Shown in pieces: positions 41,810 to 53,567 of a DNA stretch of 64,000 bases (positions are counted from its first letter, which is position 1; every line of letters starts with the position of its first letter). The DNA comes from a bacterium (GTDB lineage: Bacteria; UBA8248). Below the pieces are notes generated by a model, which did no database searches, had not been told where the DNA came from, and saw only the letters and a program-made list of their open reading frames with translations. The stretch covers positions 18,988 through 82,987 of the forward strand of contig JAJEJD010000002.1 in the NCBI GenBank assembly GCA_022828125.1, given 5' to 3'. The position numbers and the translations under genes are program-made.

Positions 41810-43198
41810 TTATCTCCGGCGGGAGGGGGAAGGCTTGGTGAGGCCGAATTCCAGGAGTTTTCTTCTCAGCGTGTTGCGGTTCATGCCCAACAGGCGCGCC
41901 GCCTGCACCTGGTTTCCGCCCGCTTCGCGGAGCACCAGTTCGAGCAGGGGTTTCTCGACGCTGCGGATGGTGTGATCGTAGAAGTCGCTGCTCTCCCCAT
42001 CACCCAGGGCGGTGACCACCGAGGAGAGCCTGTCGCGGAAAAAGCCCTCGATGTCGCCGCCCACCTTTCCGCGGGGCGTGGGGCTCAAGTCTTCGAGTGA
42101 AATCGAGTTGCCCTCGCTCACGAGGAATGCGCGGCACACGGCCATCTCGAGTTCGGACTCATTTCCCCACCACTTCTGCCCGGAGAACCAATCCATCGCC
42201 GCCGGCGTGATCCGCCTCCTCGGCTGGCCGATGCGGTTCGAGAATTCATCCAGAATTCCCTGGGCCACGAGCGAAATGTCCTTTTTTCGCTCGCGCAGCG
42301 GGGGAATCTTGATGAAGCGGGTCGTCTCCTTGCGATACAGACGCTTGAGAATCGTGTCCTGTATCAGCCTTTCGGGGTCGTGCGTACAGCCGAATATCAC
42401 GCGGAACTCCCGGGAGAGGCTTTTTCCCCTCAACACCTTGGCCAACGCCTTCTGGAGATCCCTGCCGATGAGCTGGGCGTCCTCGATGAAGAGCGTACCT
42501 CCCTTTTCGACGATGTCCCCCTCTTCGCCGCGCCTCTCTTCCATGCGCTTGATGGCCTTCTCCAGCGTCGAGGCGCGCCGCATCTTCGGCCCCCAGTGCA
42601 GGAACGGATGCCTCGCGCCAGGATACTGGGAATGCAGCGCGCGGGCGACGAGCCTGAAATTCAGCCCCTTCTCCCCTTCCAGGAGAATCGTGCGGTATTT
42701 CTGCCCCGCAAGCTGGATCGAACGCCTGAGCCTCTCGGCCGCAGCGCTCGTTCCCTCGAACCGCCATCCCCCGGACTCTTCCCTCGCCTCGGTGCGAAGC
42801 CACATGAGCTCCCTGCGAAGATTTCCCTCCTCGCTCAAGGCGCGGGAGAACTGGGACACTTCCTCGGGGTGCACCTCGTCGACGAAAACGGCGCGCGCAC
42901 CCGAGTTGATGCTCAAGGGCGTGAACCCCTTGTCCTCGGGGCGCAGCACCGCGGCGAAAGGCTTGCCCGTCTCCGCGATTCTCCGCATCGGGGCCGCCTC
43001 GGCGGGGTCGGTTGCCCCGTAAAGAATGAAATCGCACCAATTCGTGCGCGCGCGCGCCTTATGGGGAGTTTCGAAATAAAGCGTCTCCATGCCGATGTTC
43101 CGCAAGCCGCCGAGCAAACCCTCTCTTGCCGGCGTGAGGCGGCCTACGAAGAGCGCCCTGGCGCGTACCGCTTCGTTGTTGATTGCGCTCACCGACAC
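41810..43198 (-). CDS. degenerate NtrC-like regulator with Fis-type HTH
   Basis: 462 residues with an N-terminal non-receiver region, an AAA+-like middle and a C-terminal Fis-type helix-turn-helix (GGNQVQAARLLGMNRNTLRR). The AAA+ part keeps Walker B-like GGTLFIEDAQ and the R-finger-like KIPPLRERKKDI segment. Walker A is broken (GEKGLNFRLVARALH instead of GExGxGKE) and the GAFTGA loop that touches sigma54 is absent. It therefore probably binds DNA without ATP-driven sigma54 activation. It lies at the head of the hexosamine genes and just after a DUF35-thiolase-PaaK set, so it could control either. Confidence 0.78.
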   Translation of the reverse strand: MSVSAINNEAVRARALFVGRLTPAREGLLGGLRNIGMETLYFETPHKARARTNWCDFILYGATDPAEAAPMRRIAETGKPFAAVLRPEDKGFTPLSINSGARAVFVDEVHPEEVSQFSRALSEEGNLRRELMWLRTEAREESGGWRFEGTSAAAERLRRSIQLAGQKYRTILLEGEKGLNFRLVARALHSQYPGARHPFLHWGPKMRRASTLEKAIKRMEERRGEEGDIVEKGGTLFIEDAQLIGRDLQKALAKVLRGKSLSREFRVIFGCTHDPERLIQDTILKRLYRKETTRFIKIPPLRERKKDISLVAQGILDEFSNRIGQPRRRITPAAMDWFSGQKWWGNESELEMAVCRAFLVSEGNSISLEDLSPTPRGKVGGDIEGFFRDRLSSVVTALGDGESSDFYDHTIRSVEKPLLELVLREAGGNQVQAARLLGMNRNTLRRKLLEFGLTKPSPSRRR

Positions 43199-43204
43199 AT
43201 ATCC

Positions 43205-43507
43205 TCAAAGTATCCGAAAGACCGGTCCGGTATCCGAAAGACCGGAAAAAACCACTTTATCGCCGATGGACGGCTCGCTCGCATCATCCGCCAGGCGGGC
43301 GAGAATTCGCCCCCCCTCTTCCAACTCCACCAAAGCGAGAAGATAGGGCGTCGGCATCCCCTGGGCCCCCATGTGCACCGAAGAAAAGCTGTAGACGACC
43401 CCCCGCCCGGAGGCTTGCCTCTGCTCCATCTCGGCGCCGCAATGTCCGCAGCGCTCCGCTCCTTCCAGATAAATCCGCCCGCATCCGGCGCAAACGAAGG
43501 TCTCCAT
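43205..43507 (-). CDS. DUF35 zinc-ribbon OB-fold protein
   Basis: 100 residues from ATG 43507 (METFVCAGCGRIYLEG). The zinc ribbon is CAGCG ... CGHCG and the OB-fold follows (VVYSFSSVHMG, LLALVELEEGGRILARL). Such proteins act as acyl-CoA-binding partners of SCPx thiolases, and the thiolase gene lies directly upstream (stop at 43533). A longer in-frame start at 43663 would lie inside the thiolase gene. The last codons contain a 16-base tandem duplication, noted in the findings. Confidence 0.85.
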   Translation of the reverse strand: METFVCAGCGRIYLEGAERCGHCGAEMEQRQASGRGVVYSFSSVHMGAQGMPTPYLLALVELEEGGRILARLADDASEPSIGDKVVFSGLSDTGPVFRIL

Positions 43508-43532
43508 GCGTGAACATCCACCCTTATCCGCC

Positions 43533-44693
43533 TCAGGCGGTCGCACCCAGAATATGCACGGCGCACGTTGCGCCCGAGCCTCCCAGATTGTGGGCCAGGC
43601 CCACCTCGGCGCCCGGAACCTGGCGCGCGCCCGCCTCTCCGCGCAGCTGAAGCGTGAGTTCATGAATCTGCGCCACGCCCGTCGCCCCCACCGGGTGGCC
43701 TTTCGATTTCAGGCCGCCGCTGGTGTTCACCGGCATCGCGCCGCCGAGCTTCGTCATCCCCTCGACCGCGCCGCGGCCTCCCTCGCCTTTGGCGAAAAAC
43801 CCCAAATCCTCGAGCGCGATGATCTCCGCCATCGTGAAACAATCGTGAATCTCGGCCAGGTCGACGTCCTCGCGGCTCAGCCCCGCCTGGGAGAAGGCCT
43901 CCTCCCCCGCTTTTTGCGTGGCGTGGAACGAGGTGATGTCGCGCTTGTCGGAGAGCGCGGGTGAATCCGAAGCCTGCGCCGATGCGAGAACCTCGACCGG
44001 TTTCTCGTGATGCGCCGAAGCCGTTTCAGACGGGCACAGCACGACGGCCGCCGCCCCGTCGCTGATGAGCGAACAATCGAAAAGCCCGAGCGGCTCGGCA
44101 ACGGGCCTGGCGTCCATGACCTGGGGGAGCGTCACGTCTTTTTGCATGTGGGCGTTCGGGTTGAGCTTGCCGTGGGCGTGATTTTTCACCGCCACGTGGG
44201 CGATCTCCTCACGCGTCGTCCCGTGTTCGTGCATGTGGCGCCGGGCAATGAGGCCGAAAAGAGCGGGAAACGTGGAGCCGACGCTCGCCTCCACCGCCAC
44301 GTCCCCGGCGGCGGCGAGGATGGAGGCCGTCTGGTCCGTCTCGGCGCAAGTCATCTTCTCCACCCCCGCGATGAGGGCGAAATCCACCTGGCCCGAAGCC
44401 ACGGCCAGCACCCCCTGGCGCATGGCGAGTCCCCCGGAGGCGCAAGCGCCCTCGAGGCGGGTGCAGGGCACCGCGCCCAGCCCCGCCGCGTGCGCCACCA
44501 TGGGCGCGATGTGGTTCTGCCCGGTGAAGGCCTGACCGGCGAAATTCCCCAGAAAAAACGCCTCGATCCGCTCAGGACCGAGGCCAGCGTCTTCAAGCGC
44601 GTCCCTGCAGGCGATTGCGCCCAGGGCAACGAGACTCTCCGCCCGCACCCCGAAGGGCGTGATGCCTACTCCGATGACCGATACGCCGCGCAC
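43533..44693 (-). CDS. SCPx-type thiolase
   Basis: 386 residues. LEGACASGGLAMRQGVLAV holds the nucleophilic Cys, EIHDCFTMAEIIALEDLG is the subfamily block, and LKSKGHPVGATGVAQ carries the catalytic His. It cleaves or forms 3-ketoacyl-CoA. It follows a phenylacetate-CoA ligase gene by 20 bases and precedes a DUF35 gene, forming a CoA-ligase/thiolase/DUF35 set for catabolism of an aromatic or other acid. It is a paralogue of the thiolase at 19957. Confidence 0.9.
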   Translation of the reverse strand: MRGVSVIGVGITPFGVRAESLVALGAIACRDALEDAGLGPERIEAFFLGNFAGQAFTGQNHIAPMVAHAAGLGAVPCTRLEGACASGGLAMRQGVLAVASGQVDFALIAGVEKMTCAETDQTASILAAAGDVAVEASVGSTFPALFGLIARRHMHEHGTTREEIAHVAVKNHAHGKLNPNAHMQKDVTLPQVMDARPVAEPLGLFDCSLISDGAAAVVLCPSETASAHHEKPVEVLASAQASDSPALSDKRDITSFHATQKAGEEAFSQAGLSREDVDLAEIHDCFTMAEIIALEDLGFFAKGEGGRGAVEGMTKLGGAMPVNTSGGLKSKGHPVGATGVAQIHELTLQLRGEAGARQVPGAEVGLAHNLGGSGATCAVHILGATA

Positions 44694-44713
44694 TTTTCAC
44701 CCCCTCGCTGTAT

Positions 44714-46042
44714 TCATACGTGCGATTCGCGCAAATCCACGAACCTTTTCGCCTTGAACGTCGTTCGCTCGAAAGAACCCGCGGGCAAAACCTCCACCTC
44801 GGGCGTCACCAGGAGTTCCGACCTGAGCCTGTCGCGCAATTTATCGCCCAGGCCCGAGTTCGCCTCCCCCTCGGCGGCTTCGGCCACGACGACGCAACGG
44901 TCCCGCCCCGTCGATTTATCCGGATGCAGTTCCACGCGAAACTCGTTGCTGAGGCCTGCGAAACTGCGCACCACCTCTTCCACCTGGATGGGATAGAACT
45001 TCGCCCCCTTGTAGATGACGAGATCGTCATGGCGTCCGAGAATGCCTCCCGGCGAGCGCAGGTGCGTTCTGCCGCAAGGGCTCGGGGAGCTGTCCACGCG
45101 CGCGAAATCGTTCGTCCAGTAGCGCAGCATGGGCGTGGCCTCGCGCGTGAGATGCGTGATGACGAGAATGCCCACCTCGCCCTCGGGCGTCGGTTTTTTC
45201 GTCTCGGGGTCGACCACCTCGATGATGTGGTGATCCTCCGCCCATATGAGACCCGATTTCGCCACCGACTCGCTCGCGAAGGTCGGCCCGATCTCGCCCA
45301 GCCCGTAATAATCATAGGCGTCGACGCCGAGGGCGGCTTCGATACGAGCGCGCGTCGAGGGGTTCTGCGCGCCGGCCTCCCCGCCGAAAGAACCGATTTT
45401 CAAGGGGATATCACCCGGGTCCACACCGCTTTCGGTGAGCTTCTCGCCGATGTACAAACCATAGCTCGGCGTGCTGAGGAGCACCGTGGAGCCGATGGTG
45501 GTGAGATAGAGTATCTGCCGCTCCGTCATGGCCGCGCCGATGGGGATCACGAAACAGCCGATCTTCTGCGTGGCGTAGTGCACGCTCATCCCGGCCACCC
45601 ACAGGCCGTAACTGAACGCGTTCTGGACGATGTCGCCCGGCCGCACGCCGAAGCTCCACATCGTGCGCGCCGTGAAATCCGCGATGTTCTCGACGTCCTG
45701 TTTGCTCCAGATCGTGCTCACGGGCACGCCGGTAGTCCCCGTGGAGGGGTGTAGCTCCCCCCACGCCGAAGGCTCGGCGACGGCGTATCGCCCGAAGGGG
45801 GGATGCGCCTGCTGCTCGTCTCTGAGTTCCTGCTTGGTGACGAAGGGAATTTTCTGCAGGTCGTCGAGACTGCGAATCGAATCGGGCCCTACGCCCGCCG
45901 CGTCCAGGCGTTCTCGGTAGAATTCGGATTCCCGGTGGCACCGGCGGACCTGCCGCTTGAGGCGTTCGAGTTGCAGGGAGGCAAGTTCATCGCGTGTCAT
46001 ACATTCGATGCGCTGATCCCAAAAATCGCCGTTTTCCACCAT
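44714..46042 (-). CDS. paaK: phenylacetate--CoA ligase family protein
   Basis: 442 residues, typical for PaaK. The ATP loop is HPSTGTTGVPVSTIW; FSYGLWVAGMSVHYATQKIG and DYYGLGEIGP, then GRHDDLVIYKGAKFYPIQVEE are the adenylate-forming blocks. It activates an aryl acid such as phenylacetate to its CoA ester. No paaA-type ring epoxidase genes are present, so another aromatic acid is equally possible; the symbol is by family. It is the first gene of the ligase-thiolase-DUF35 set. Confidence 0.85.
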   Translation of the reverse strand: MVENGDFWDQRIECMTRDELASLQLERLKRQVRRCHRESEFYRERLDAAGVGPDSIRSLDDLQKIPFVTKQELRDEQQAHPPFGRYAVAEPSAWGELHPSTGTTGVPVSTIWSKQDVENIADFTARTMWSFGVRPGDIVQNAFSYGLWVAGMSVHYATQKIGCFVIPIGAAMTERQILYLTTIGSTVLLSTPSYGLYIGEKLTESGVDPGDIPLKIGSFGGEAGAQNPSTRARIEAALGVDAYDYYGLGEIGPTFASESVAKSGLIWAEDHHIIEVVDPETKKPTPEGEVGILVITHLTREATPMLRYWTNDFARVDSSPSPCGRTHLRSPGGILGRHDDLVIYKGAKFYPIQVEEVVRSFAGLSNEFRVELHPDKSTGRDRCVVVAEAAEGEANSGLGDKLRDRLRSELLVTPEVEVLPAGSFERTTFKAKRFVDLRESHV

Positions 46043-46229
46043 GGCCGCGGAATCTTCTAGTAGAGAAAAAAGCGAGCAAACCCGTCCCGCACCCCACTAC
46101 CCGTATTCAATTTGCTGACGAAAATCTCGGAAAGAGACGCTAGAAAAAATAGCACACCGAAGAGTGGCGCGCAAGAAAGTGTTTTTTCAAAAGAACTTCA
46201 CTGCCGTCCCGCCGGGGGGTGCTGAGAGA

Positions 46230-48152
46230 TCAAAGGGTGATCGTGGTTCCCGCCGCCTGCGGGTCGTCGAGCGCGCCTGTGAGCGCTTCCATCACACGAG
46301 CTGGAGGGGCGGGGCCCTCGAGATTCAGCATGAACCCGTCCATCAACTCCCGCCTCATCCAGCCGGCGAACACGGCCGCCTCGTCGAAATCCTCCGGACT
46401 CGCCTTCGCCTGCTCGAAGTCCTCGCTCAGGAATATCTCGTTTATCTTCTCTTCCAGGGCGCGAACGGGCGGATCGTCCCTCTCGAAGGATATCTCATGA
46501 GCGAGGAGCCCGTCCCTGATGAAATAACAGTACCTCTCCTCGCGCGTCTGCCCGGGTTCGACGATGATCAGCCTTCTCCTCTCGACGGACGGCCCCGAGA
46601 GGGCGTACATCTTCACCAGGTGATGAAGACGGGCGATATGGCGCCTCAGCTTGCCGGGAGAAAGGACCTCCTCTCCCCAGGCCCTCTTGAGAAGGGAGAA
46701 CATGCCCTCATCCTCTTTCGCGAGACGACCCTCCAGGATGCCCCTCAAAGACTCGAGCAATTCCGGATATTCTGAATCCGGCAGTCGGGGCGGTTTTCTG
46801 CCGCCCCGGAACCCGCCGCGCTTTTTGGCGTCGCGATTCCCCTCCGGTGCTTCACAGGGGAGCGGGAAGGCGGCGCAAATGGCCTCCAGCAAATCGGCGA
46901 GCTGCGCTTTTTTCCGAAACGGGCCATAGTAGCGCGCGCCGTCTCGAGCGAGACGGGATACGAAGGACACTCCGGGCCGTGCGCCGCCCGCCGAGAGCCT
47001 CAAAAAACCCCCGCCCGCCACGGAGAGGTTCCCGTTGATGAGACTCGCTTTTCGCATCGCCCGAAAGGCCTCGACGTTCATGGCCAGTTCGCTTCGCAGG
47101 CTCTTGGCCTCCACGCGGCGCACGCCCTTGAGCCTGAGGGCGAATCGGCCCGCGGAGCGGTTCTTGGGGTAGAACATATCCCGCACCGCCCGCCGTATGT
47201 CGTTGGCCTTGCCCGCGAACACGAGTTTTTCGTCCTTGTCGTACAGGCGAAAAACGCCGCGGTCCCGAGGGAGAGATTCAATCTTCGCCGGGTCGAGCCG
47301 AACCCCCTCCGCCATCGGTGGAGGAACGCCCTCGTCGGGTTGCTGAAACTCGAGCAGGGATTCGAGGCTCTCCAATCCGAGAAGCCGGCACATCTGCATG
47401 AAGCGGAGCAATATCTGCGCCGTCGTTTGGGCGTCGCTCAAGGCGCGATGCCTTCCCGCCTCCGTATCGGGAAGCCCCAGGGACGCGCTCAACTCTCCCA
47501 GATTGAAGCGTTTCTGACGCGGCAGGAGCCGGTTCGCCAATTCAAACGTGCAGAGAACCGGAGGCGAGAAATCGCGCTCCAGGAACTCCTGGGCGTAATA
47601 CTGGAGAAAATGGAGGTCGAAATTCGCGCAATGGGCGACGAACACGCACCCGTCGATGAAATCCAGAAATCCGGGCAGCGCTTCCATCAGTCCCGGTTTG
47701 TCCGCCACCATGGCGTCGGTGATGCCCGTCAGGCGAACGACGTTCCAGGGTATCTCCCGGGCCGGGTTGACCAGGAAGTCGCAGGAATCCACCACTTCAC
47801 CGGCGCGAACCTTGACGGCGGCCAGCTCCGTAATGCGGTGCTGGGGGGGGCGTCCGCCCGTGGTCTCGATATCGACGACGGCGAAGGTGGTATCGGGAAG
47901 ACAGGGGCGGGAGAGCAATCGGGCGGCTTCTTCCGCGCTCATAGGGTCGCTCTTTCCGTTCCCGGCGCTTTTCTCAAGGAGAGGCCCCAGGATGCCGAAG
48001 GCCGCCGAATCATCTATCTCTTTGAGATTCAAGGTATTGCGCACATACTGATATGCGGCGGATTCTTGAATCGTCACCCGTTTCTCTTGCGTCGTTTCTT
48101 GATCCATTGACTTGCGCTTTTGTGAAGACATGGGCCGTGAGTCGATTGACAT
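46230..48152 (-). CDS. DEDDh 3'-5' exonuclease fused to a UvrC-type GIY-YIG domain
   Basis: 640 residues. Residues ~88-250 are a DnaQ-like exonuclease with all five catalytic residues visible: VVDIETTGG (D94, E96), HCANFDL (D179) and HRALSD (H236, D241). Residues ~295-390 are a GIY-YIG-like fold (RGVFRLYDKD and LVFAGKANDIRRAV replacing GIY and YIG), as in UvrC N-termini and Cho. The ~200 C-terminal residues are helical and unassigned. It resembles the known epsilon-subunit/UvrC-domain fusions thought to act in repair. Several in-frame Met at the start (1, 8, 16) make the exact start uncertain. Confidence 0.8.
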   Translation of the reverse strand: MSIDSRPMSSQKRKSMDQETTQEKRVTIQESAAYQYVRNTLNLKEIDDSAAFGILGPLLEKSAGNGKSDPMSAEEAARLLSRPCLPDTTFAVVDIETTGGRPPQHRITELAAVKVRAGEVVDSCDFLVNPAREIPWNVVRLTGITDAMVADKPGLMEALPGFLDFIDGCVFVAHCANFDLHFLQYYAQEFLERDFSPPVLCTFELANRLLPRQKRFNLGELSASLGLPDTEAGRHRALSDAQTTAQILLRFMQMCRLLGLESLESLLEFQQPDEGVPPPMAEGVRLDPAKIESLPRDRGVFRLYDKDEKLVFAGKANDIRRAVRDMFYPKNRSAGRFALRLKGVRRVEAKSLRSELAMNVEAFRAMRKASLINGNLSVAGGGFLRLSAGGARPGVSFVSRLARDGARYYGPFRKKAQLADLLEAICAAFPLPCEAPEGNRDAKKRGGFRGGRKPPRLPDSEYPELLESLRGILEGRLAKEDEGMFSLLKRAWGEEVLSPGKLRRHIARLHHLVKMYALSGPSVERRRLIIVEPGQTREERYCYFIRDGLLAHEISFERDDPPVRALEEKINEIFLSEDFEQAKASPEDFDEAAVFAGWMRRELMDGFMLNLEGPAPPARVMEALTGALDDPQAAGTTITL

Positions 48153-48270
48153 GCTGCAAATGTAGCAAAAAGCGGATGAGGATCATAGTCCGTTACTGTT
48201 AAGCTCGTTCACCATGCGCGTCTGTTTTGGTATAACCCAAAGGCATGGTCTTTTCCTGAGGAGAGCAGCC

Positions 48271-48705
48271 TTGTTCGGAAGCATCGGAATGACGGAGTTG
48301 ATCGTGATCATGGTGGTCGCCCTGATCGTCATCGGACCAAAGCGCCTGCCGGAACTGGCCCGCACGCTCGGCAAGGCCCTGGGGGATTTCAAGCGCGCGA
48401 CGTCGGATTTTCAGAACAGCTTCAGCATGGAAGACGACTACGATCTCGACGTGCTCGACGAGGAAGCAAAGGAAAAGGAGAAAAAAGCGAGCGCCGAAGA
48501 ATCAGGCGAAGTCGACGCCGACGAAGACCATGACGGGGAAGGAGACGACACGGCGGAGCAGACCGCCGAAACGGACCGGACCGGGACGGACGAACCTGCG
48601 CCCGAAGCGGGCGACGCCACCGAAGAGGTCGAGGCCGCCGCCACGGAGAGCGAAGCGGCCGAGGATAAGGCCGGGACCGCGCGAGAGGACGACAAGCAGA
48701 CGTGA
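48271..48705 (+). CDS. tatB: Sec-independent translocase TatB (TatA/B family)
   Basis: 144 residues from TTG 48271, chosen because GAGGAG lies seven bases upstream and the product then begins MFGSIGMTELIVIMVVALIV, the usual TatB opening. The hydrophobic helix and GPKRLPELARTLGKALGDF amphipathic helix are conserved. A long acidic tail (about residues 60-144) is rich in Glu, Asp, Thr and Ala. With TatC it forms the twin-arginine translocase receptor in the inner membrane. The stop overlaps the tatC GTG by four bases. Confidence 0.9.
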   Translation: MFGSIGMTELIVIMVVALIVIGPKRLPELARTLGKALGDFKRATSDFQNSFSMEDDYDLDVLDEEAKEKEKKASAEESGEVDADEDHDGEGDDTAEQTAETDRTGTDEPAPEAGDATEEVEAAATESEAAEDKAGTAREDDKQT

Positions 48706-49469
48706 GCGGCGATAGTTCCATGCCCCTCACCGGGCACCTGACAGAGTTGCGCAACAGAATCCTCTACATCCTCGGCACGATCCTCGTCGTGTTCGTGGGC
48801 GCTTATTATTTTTCGGGCGAACTGTTGACCTTCATGCAGCGCCCCATCGCCGACCAGAAACTCGTTTTCCTCTCACCGACCGAGGCCTTTTTCGCGCACA
48901 TCAAGGTCTCGTTTTTCGCCTCGGTCTTCATCAGCCTTCCCATCATCTTGTTTCAGATTTGGCGCTTCTGCGCTCCGGGGCTGATGGACCGTGAGAAGCG
49001 CTACATCGTGCCCTTCGTGTTCTTCTCGACGCTGAGCTTTATCGTAGGCGCCCTTTTCTGCTATTTCCTGATTCTCCCTTACGGTCTCGCTTTTCTGTTG
49101 AGTTTCGCCACCGAGTCCCTGACGCCCCAGCTTTCGATAGGGTTTTACATCTCCTTCGCCTTCAAGCTCATCTTTACGTTCGGCCTGGTGTTCGAGGTGC
49201 CGATCGTCACCGTTCTGCTCGTGCAAATCGGCGTCATCACGCCGGATTTTCTCTCGAAAAACCGCGGGTACGTCATCGTCGGCGCATTCGTCATGTCCGC
49301 TTTGCTCACGCCGCCCGACGTGGTGACGCAGGTGTTCCTCGCAGGCCCCGTCATCGTGCTGTTCGAGATCAGCATCATCGTCTCGAAAATCATCATGAGG
49401 CGAAAGAAAAAACGCCAGGAGGAGTGGGAAAAGGAATGGGAAGACGACGAGGACAATAGCCCGGATTAA
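48702..49469 (+). CDS. tatC: Sec-independent translocase TatC
   Basis: 255 residues, six membrane helices. LTGHLTELRNRILYIL, SPTEAFFAHIKVSFFAS and FGLVFEVPIVTVLL are the TatC signatures. It binds twin-arginine signal peptides and with TatB passes folded proteins to TatA pores. GTG start overlapping the tatB stop. The last ~25 residues are very charged (KKKRQEEWEKEWEDDEDN). Confidence 0.95.
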   Translation: MSGDSSMPLTGHLTELRNRILYILGTILVVFVGAYYFSGELLTFMQRPIADQKLVFLSPTEAFFAHIKVSFFASVFISLPIILFQIWRFCAPGLMDREKRYIVPFVFFSTLSFIVGALFCYFLILPYGLAFLLSFATESLTPQLSIGFYISFAFKLIFTFGLVFEVPIVTVLLVQIGVITPDFLSKNRGYVIVGAFVMSALLTPPDVVTQVFLAGPVIVLFEISIIVSKIIMRRKKKRQEEWEKEWEDDEDNSPD

Positions 49470-49473
49470 AGCC

Positions 49474-49635
49474 TTGCGACCGCCCAACCCCTGGTGGCGA
49501 ATCCCTCCCGCATACACGAAGGAGGAGGCGCTCTTGAATCTCCCGAACCCTCGCGGCGAGTTAGTCCCCGCCGATAGAATCATCTGCGCGCCGGACGCGC
49601 CCATGCCGTCCGAAGCCCGCGCGCCATCCGGATGA
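49474..49635 (+). CDS. small hypothetical ORF coupled to acylphosphatase
   Basis: 53 codons from TTG 49474, reading MRPPNPWWRIPPAYTKEEAL ... ICAPDAPMPSEARAPSG, with its TGA overlapping the acylphosphatase ATG (ATGA). It fills the otherwise empty gap after tatC. There is no strong ribosome site before the TTG and no known motif, so it may not be real. The overlap is the main argument for it. Confidence 0.4.
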   Translation: MRPPNPWWRIPPAYTKEEALLNLPNPRGELVPADRIICAPDAPMPSEARAPSG

Positions 49636-49928
49636 GCGACGGCTCAATGAAAGAGGAGACGCGGCGGATTCGCCTCATCATCCGGGGCCGGGTGCAGGGC
49701 GTATGGTACCGGGGCAGCGCGCAGGAGGTCGCCCGGGAACTCGGTCTCACCGGATGGGCGAGAAACCTGGGCGACGGGAGCGTGGAACTGGTCGCCGAAG
49801 GCGAGAGCGCAGCGCTCGAAACCCTCAAGACCTGGTGTAGGGAGGGACCGCCGGCGGCGAGAGTCCATGAAATTTGTGAAGAAGAGATGACGCCTTGCGG
49901 GGAGCCTGCGTGGTTCGAGGTGCGCTGA
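49632..49928 (+). CDS. acyP: acylphosphatase
   Basis: 98 residues, the standard size. RLIIRGRVQGVWYRGSAQEVA holds the phosphate-binding Arg, and GWARNLGDGSVELVAEG the catalytic Asn. It hydrolyses acyl phosphates in the cytoplasm. It lies downstream of tatBC with a possible small coupled ORF in between and is convergent with the CcdA gene four bases away. Confidence 0.92.
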   Translation: MSDGSMKEETRRIRLIIRGRVQGVWYRGSAQEVARELGLTGWARNLGDGSVELVAEGESAALETLKTWCREGPPAARVHEICEEEMTPCGEPAWFEVR

Positions 49929-49932
49929 ATCG

Positions 49933-50832
49933 TTAGATGCCCGCAAACCCCGTCCAGAAGATGAGGTAGGAGGAAATGGCATTCAAATAGTTCGAGATCA
50001 GCAGAACGCCCACCAGCAGAAGCATGGCGCTGCTCGCTATTTCCACCCCGCGGAAATAGCGCCGAAACGATTGATAGAACCGAAAGAAATAACCCACGCC
50101 CAGGCCACTCAACAAAAACGGAATACCCAACCCCGCGGAATAACTCGCGAGCAGAACAACGCCTTCTCCTGCCGTTTGCTGCGTTCCGGCGAACAATAGA
50201 ATGCTGCCCAGAATCGGGCCGACGCAGGGAGTCCAGCCGGCGGCGAAGGTGACCCCGACCAGCATGCTGCCGAGCCAGCCGGTGGGCTTGCTCTTCAGCA
50301 TGATGCGGTTCTCCGAAGAGAGCACGGGCACGAAAACGGCCAGGAACACATAAAGGGCTGCGGCCGTAAGCACGCCACCCAGCGTGGGGTAGCCCATTCG
50401 CAGACCCGCCAAGCCCGCCAGGAATACCAGGGCGGCGAAAGCGCCGCTCGCGCCGACCGGTTTTTCGGAGAAAAACATCTGGAGCCTGAAATCAATGGCC
50501 CTGTCGCCGACATAGAGGCCGAACATGGTGATCAGGATGCCGCCCAGCAGCCTGATATGATCCTGGTACTGAAAGAGTAGATTTCCCACATAGGACACGC
50601 TGGCGCCCAGGATGACGAAGACGAGAGAAAACCCCGCCACGAAGAACAGGGAATTCACCAGAATGACGCCTCGAACGCGGGCGGCCTCGCCGCTCTCTTT
50701 GATTTCCTCGTAGGACAAGCCCGTCAGATAGGAAAGATAGCTGGGAACCAGCGGGAGGATGCACGGGGAAGCGAAACTCAGCACCCCCGCAGCGAAAGCC
50801 AGGCTCAAGGACACTTCTTCCGGGGCCATCAT
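49933..50832 (-). CDS. ccdA: cytochrome c biogenesis protein CcdA
   Basis: 299 residues, somewhat longer than the usual ~240, owing to a central loop and extra helix around residues 120-180. SFASPCILPLVPSYLSYL and AAGWTPCVGPILGSILLF carry the two redox cysteines of the CcdA/DsbD membrane core. It passes electrons from cytoplasmic thioredoxin across the inner membrane for haem ligation or periplasmic disulfide reduction, which fits the c-type cytochrome in this window. Single gene, convergent with acyP. Confidence 0.92.
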   Translation of the reverse strand: MMAPEEVSLSLAFAAGVLSFASPCILPLVPSYLSYLTGLSYEEIKESGEAARVRGVILVNSLFFVAGFSLVFVILGASVSYVGNLLFQYQDHIRLLGGILITMFGLYVGDRAIDFRLQMFFSEKPVGASGAFAALVFLAGLAGLRMGYPTLGGVLTAAALYVFLAVFVPVLSSENRIMLKSKPTGWLGSMLVGVTFAAGWTPCVGPILGSILLFAGTQQTAGEGVVLLASYSAGLGIPFLLSGLGVGYFFRFYQSFRRYFRGVEIASSAMLLLVGVLLISNYLNAISSYLIFWTGFAGI

Positions 50833-50958
50833 TTTCCTCTATCAAGATCGACGGCGGCCATGCAGGTGATTCGATCGCTTCCACCGAATCCAGACAAACT
50901 ATCCTATCACAGTGGCTATCAGAGGCGGCGAAAATTCCCGGGACGGAGAAATTCCGAA

Positions 50959-53563
<2,605 letters not shown>

Positions 53564-53567
<4 letters not shown>

